Of a stretch of DNA of 6,407 bases, positions 4,998 through 6,407 are shown piece after piece. The stretch covers positions 1-6,407 of the forward strand of contig JAQBWJ010000141.1 in assembly GCA_027625215.1 (NCBI GenBank). Direction: 5' to 3'. Every line of letters starts with the position of its first letter. Positions within the stretch are counted from its first letter, which is position 1. Under the pieces are notes generated by a model. It did no database searches, was not told the DNA's origin, and was given only the letters and a program-made list of their open reading frames with translations. Both the position numbers and the translations under genes were made by a program. This stretch comes from Candidatus Poribacteria bacterium (lineage in GTDB: Bacteria; Poribacteria; WGA-4E; GCA-2687025).

Positions 4998-5741
4998 TCA
5001 TTCCGCTCGTCGCACGATATGTCGGTCGGAGTAACCCGGATTCGGGAAACGGTCCTGCGCGACGTCATCGGGAACGTAGTGCCATGCCGTGCTGTAACGC
5101 GGGCGGTCGCTGACGTTGTCGTAGGAGCCGTGCAGCAGGTTCGCGCCGAACAGCACGACCGTCCCCGCCGGGCAGACCACATCCAGCGCTTTCGACTCGT
5201 CCACCTCCGTCCAACTGCCATAGGTCTTGTGAGCGGGCTCGTGGACGACGATCTCTTTCTTGAGATGGCTACCGGGAAGAATCCGCAGACACCCATTCTC
5301 CTCGTCGGCGTCTTGAAGGTAGATGCCGCAACTGATGATCTCGTCGGAGTTGGTGCCGAAGTAGAAGTTGTCCTGATGCCACCAAACGGAGGTGCCGCCG
5401 TTCGGTAGTTTGGGGAAAAACTTTGTGCCGAACACATCGACGTTCTCGCCGATCAGTTCGATAATGCGTTCCACGATCTCCGACTCCATCGCCAACGACA
5501 GCGTGGGAGGCTCGGCGACGCAAACGCCCTGTATCTTGTGAAGAAAGCCGGGAATCTGCTGGCGGTCTTCGGTGAGCTCGTACGTGTAGTGCGGCGTGCC
5601 GACGGGCAGCGTCTTGCTCTTTTCGACGAACCCGTCGAACATCGCCTGATACCCAGCGAGTTTCTCACCGTTGATGAGCGCTTCGTAGATCAGATAGCCG
5701 TCGTCGGCGAATTGGCGGCGTTCTTCCTGAGTCAGTTTCAT
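4998..5741 (-). CDS. Phytanoyl-CoA dioxygenase (PhyH) family Fe(II)/2-oxoglutarate oxygenase
   Basis: This 247-residue protein has the PhyH double-stranded beta-helix pattern. Residues 1-20 resemble the usual opening (EERRQFADDGYLIYE). The iron-binding HxD is at His122-Asp124 in WWHQDNFYF, and the distal His204 is in FGANLLHGSYDN. Arg215 (SDRPRYS) is the likely 2-oxoglutarate anchor. ENGCLRILPGSH at 148-159 is the conserved stretch between them. The family hydroxylates varied small molecules, so the substrate cannot be named and phytanoyl-CoA itself is not implied. No signal peptide is seen, so the protein is probably cytoplasmic. I chose ATG 5741 because GAGGGGG lies 8 bases upstream and the family motif begins at once. 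The in-frame ATGs at 5762 and 5867 lack good ribosome sites and add unrelated residues. The gene is divergent from the Dabb gene and codirectional with the gap operon, but separated from it by 300 bases. Confidence 0.9.
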   Translation of the reverse strand: MKLTQEERRQFADDGYLIYEALINGEKLAGYQAMFDGFVEKSKTLPVGTPHYTYELTEDRQQIPGFLHKIQGVCVAEPPTLSLAMESEIVERIIELIGENVDVFGTKFFPKLPNGGTSVWWHQDNFYFGTNSDEIISCGIYLQDADEENGCLRILPGSHLKKEIVVHEPAHKTYGSWTEVDESKALDVVCPAGTVVLFGANLLHGSYDNVSDRPRYSTAWHYVPDDVAQDRFPNPGYSDRHIVRRAE

Positions 5742-5782
5742 CGCGAGTACCCCCTCGATCATGTTGGGTGATGGTGAGGGGC

Positions 5783-5811
5783 ATTGTCGCGGCAACGTTG
5801 CCCATCTGCAA
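5783..5811 (-). promoter_or_regulatory. Candidate phyH-like gene promoter with a palindrome in its spacer
   Basis: On the minus strand, TTGCAG (5811-5806) is followed after 17 bases by GACAAT (5788-5783), 4 of 6 matches each. The spacer contains a perfect 12-bp palindrome GGCAACGTTGCC at 5791-5802. An AACGTT core with central CpG is the hallmark of many LacI/GalR-family operators, and a repressor bound here would block RNA polymerase. The promoter boxes and the regulator family are inference; the palindrome is directly visible. Confidence 0.4.
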
Positions 5812-5815
5812 GCAG

Positions 5816-5839
5816 TGTGATACCTAATCCTGTGATACT
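5816..5839 (+). promoter_or_regulatory. 8-bp direct repeats and extended -10 candidate upstream of the Dabb gene
   Basis: TGTGATAC occurs at 5816-5823 and exactly again at 5831-5838, a 15-base period. The second copy extends to TGTGATACT, which reads as an extended -10 element (TGn then GATACT), giving a start near 5846 and a leader of about 57 bases. No good -35 is seen at the right distance. The repeats could instead be an activator or repressor site. Confidence 0.35.
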
Positions 5840-5902
5840 CTACGGGCACGCGATTCATTTCGATCAATTCCCGACTTCACGCATGAGGAGATTCGTCACA
5901 CC

Positions 5903-6211
5903 ATGGCTCAGAAAGTCCGCCACGTTGTCCTGATGAAGTTCAAAGACGGCACAACGCCCGCCCAGTTGAACGCGATCCAAGACGAGTTTGCGACCCTCTA
6001 CGAAAAGATCGATGAGATCGTGGACTTCGAGTGGGGCAACGATATCAGCGTCGAGGGGCTGTCGCGCGGATTCACCCACTGTTTCCTCGTGACGTTCAAG
6101 TCGGCGGTTGGGCGCGACGCCTACCTGCCTCATCCGGCGCACAAGGCGTTTGTCGGCGTCGCTGGACCGCAAATCGACGAGGTGCTCGTTCTCGACTACG
6201 CCGTCCGATAA
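5903..6211 (+). CDS. Dabb (stress-responsive alpha/beta barrel) domain protein
   Basis: This 102-residue protein is a single Dabb domain, a dimeric ferredoxin-like alpha/beta barrel. Typical landmarks are the opening strand VRHVVLMKFKDG (5-16) with His7, an amphipathic helix at about 18-39, FEWGNDISVEG (42-52), the central strand THCFLVTFKS (58-67) with His59, and AYLPHPAHKAFV (73-84) with His77 and His80. A closing strand DEVLVLDYAV ends the protein. Related plant and bacterial proteins are stress-linked or act as small cyclases or decarboxylases. No substrate can be deduced here. A TGAGGAGA sequence lies about 11 bases before the ATG, somewhat far but usable. It is divergent from the PhyH-family gene, and both families often occur near each other in accessory metabolism, so shared control is plausible. 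Confidence 0.9.
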   Translation: MAQKVRHVVLMKFKDGTTPAQLNAIQDEFATLYEKIDEIVDFEWGNDISVEGLSRGFTHCFLVTFKSAVGRDAYLPHPAHKAFVGVAGPQIDEVLVLDYAVR

Positions 6212-6263
6212 ATGCGGCTCGCGTTCTCGAAGCGCGGGACGTGGAGCGATCATTTCGTTTTTT
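6210..6263 (+). terminator. Candidate branched intrinsic terminator of the Dabb gene
   Basis: AAATG (6210-6214) pairs with CATTT (6251-6255), and inside it GCTC (6217-6220) pairs with GAGC (6244-6247). An inner CGCGTT...AAGCGCG stem with one bulge fills the loop. CG and then six T residues (6258-6263) follow the outer stem directly. The fold begins inside the TAA stop codon. The stems are short and interrupted, so strength is uncertain, but the T-tract placement is right. Confidence 0.45.
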
Positions 6264-6265
6264 GT

Positions 6266-6318
6266 ACGTCATTCGCCATGACGCGGCAGCGCGTTTCATT
6301 GACGTGGTAATGACGTCA
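6266..6318. promoter_or_regulatory. Cluster of TGACG half-sites upstream of the right-edge gene
   Basis: Within 53 bases there are ACGTCA (6266-6271), TGACG (6279-6283), TGACGT (6300-6305) and the palindrome TGACGTCA (6311-6318). CGTCAT (6267-6272) and ATGACG (6278-6283) form a perfect 6-bp inverted repeat around 5 bases. The forward copies start 21 and 11 bases apart, about two and one helical turns, so they would face the same side of the DNA. This looks like a multi-site regulator-binding region for the gene starting at 6364. The cognate factor is unknown. Confidence 0.45.
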
Positions 6319-6363
6319 CTTCGGCAGGTCTACACGGCGGGAAACCGGGAGAGAACAAGACCC

Positions 6364-6407
6364 ATGACGACAACGCGAGCTCGATTATTCGGCGGATTTC
6401 TGCTCGG
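6364..6407 (+). CDS. Start of a new coding region, truncated by the right edge
   Basis: ATG at 6364 opens 14 codons up to the window end (MTTTRARLFGGFLL). GGGAGAG ends about 10 bases upstream and is a good ribosome binding site, and the half-site cluster lies just before it. Two arginines followed by a hydrophobic run could be the beginning of a signal peptide or membrane anchor, but too little is visible to assign a family. Confidence 0.5.
   Translation, partial: MTTTRARLFGGFLL

Noticed and set aside
5742..5867. Longer start of the PhyH-family protein at 5867 or 5762
   Set aside because: The extra residues are unlike the family and overlap the palindrome and the promoter candidate. GAGGGGG before 5741 decides the start.
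5864..6299. Minus-strand frames opposite the Dabb gene
   Set aside because: The plus-strand Dabb domain is unambiguous. The antisense frames lack motifs.
1..6407. CRISPR array, tRNA or rRNA gene, transposase, prophage or toxin-antitoxin module
   Set aside because: No regularly spaced repeats with unique spacers, no tRNA-like cloverleaf and no mobile-element protein motifs were seen on either strand.

Overview
This window looks like bacterial chromosome, moderately GC-rich and densely coded. Nothing in it fixes the phylum. A gap-pgk-tpiA-secG glycolytic/secretion operon next to a phytanoyl-CoA-dioxygenase-like gene and a Dabb-domain gene is a combination I associate with environmental phyla such as Poribacteria, Armatimonadota, Planctomycetota and relatives. 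That placement is inference only. There are no rRNA or tRNA genes, no CRISPR array, no transposase and no recognisable insertion sequence.

Layout. (1) 1-571, minus strand: an ArsR-family regulator that runs off the left edge and carries two ArsR winged-helix domains in one uninterrupted frame. It has a 16-bp inverted repeat over its start codon and a related 16-bp inverted repeat inside the linker between the two domains. (2) 4697-686, minus strand: a compact operon gap, pgk, tpiA, secG, then a small membrane protein with a bacterial PH-like tail that overlaps the secG stop codon. A sigma70-type promoter candidate lies about 110-145 bases upstream of gap. The pgk-tpiA spacer holds two sequences that look like dispersed intergenic repeats. 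(3) 4698-4997: a 300-base non-coding stretch with the operon promoter, its leader and one clean inverted repeat. (4) 5741-4998, minus strand: a PhyH-family Fe(II)/2-oxoglutarate dioxygenase. It is divergent from (5) 5903-6211, plus strand: a Dabb-domain small protein. The 161-base divergent spacer has a candidate PhyH promoter with a 12-bp palindrome in its spacer, plus an 8-bp direct repeat on the Dabb side. (6) 6210-6407: a candidate branched terminator, a cluster of TGACG half-sites, and the first 14 codons of a new plus-strand gene.

How the genes work together. gap, pgk and tpiA encode consecutive triose-phosphate steps of glycolysis/gluconeogenesis and are probably co-transcribed. secG encodes a SecYEG translocon subunit, a linkage to tpiA that is common in bacteria. 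The PH-like membrane protein is probably translationally coupled to secG. The dioxygenase and Dabb genes form an unrelated accessory pair that may share control from their common spacer. The least ordinary item is the tandem ArsR protein, which looks like two neighbouring regulator genes fused in frame with the second gene's operator retained inside the coding sequence.
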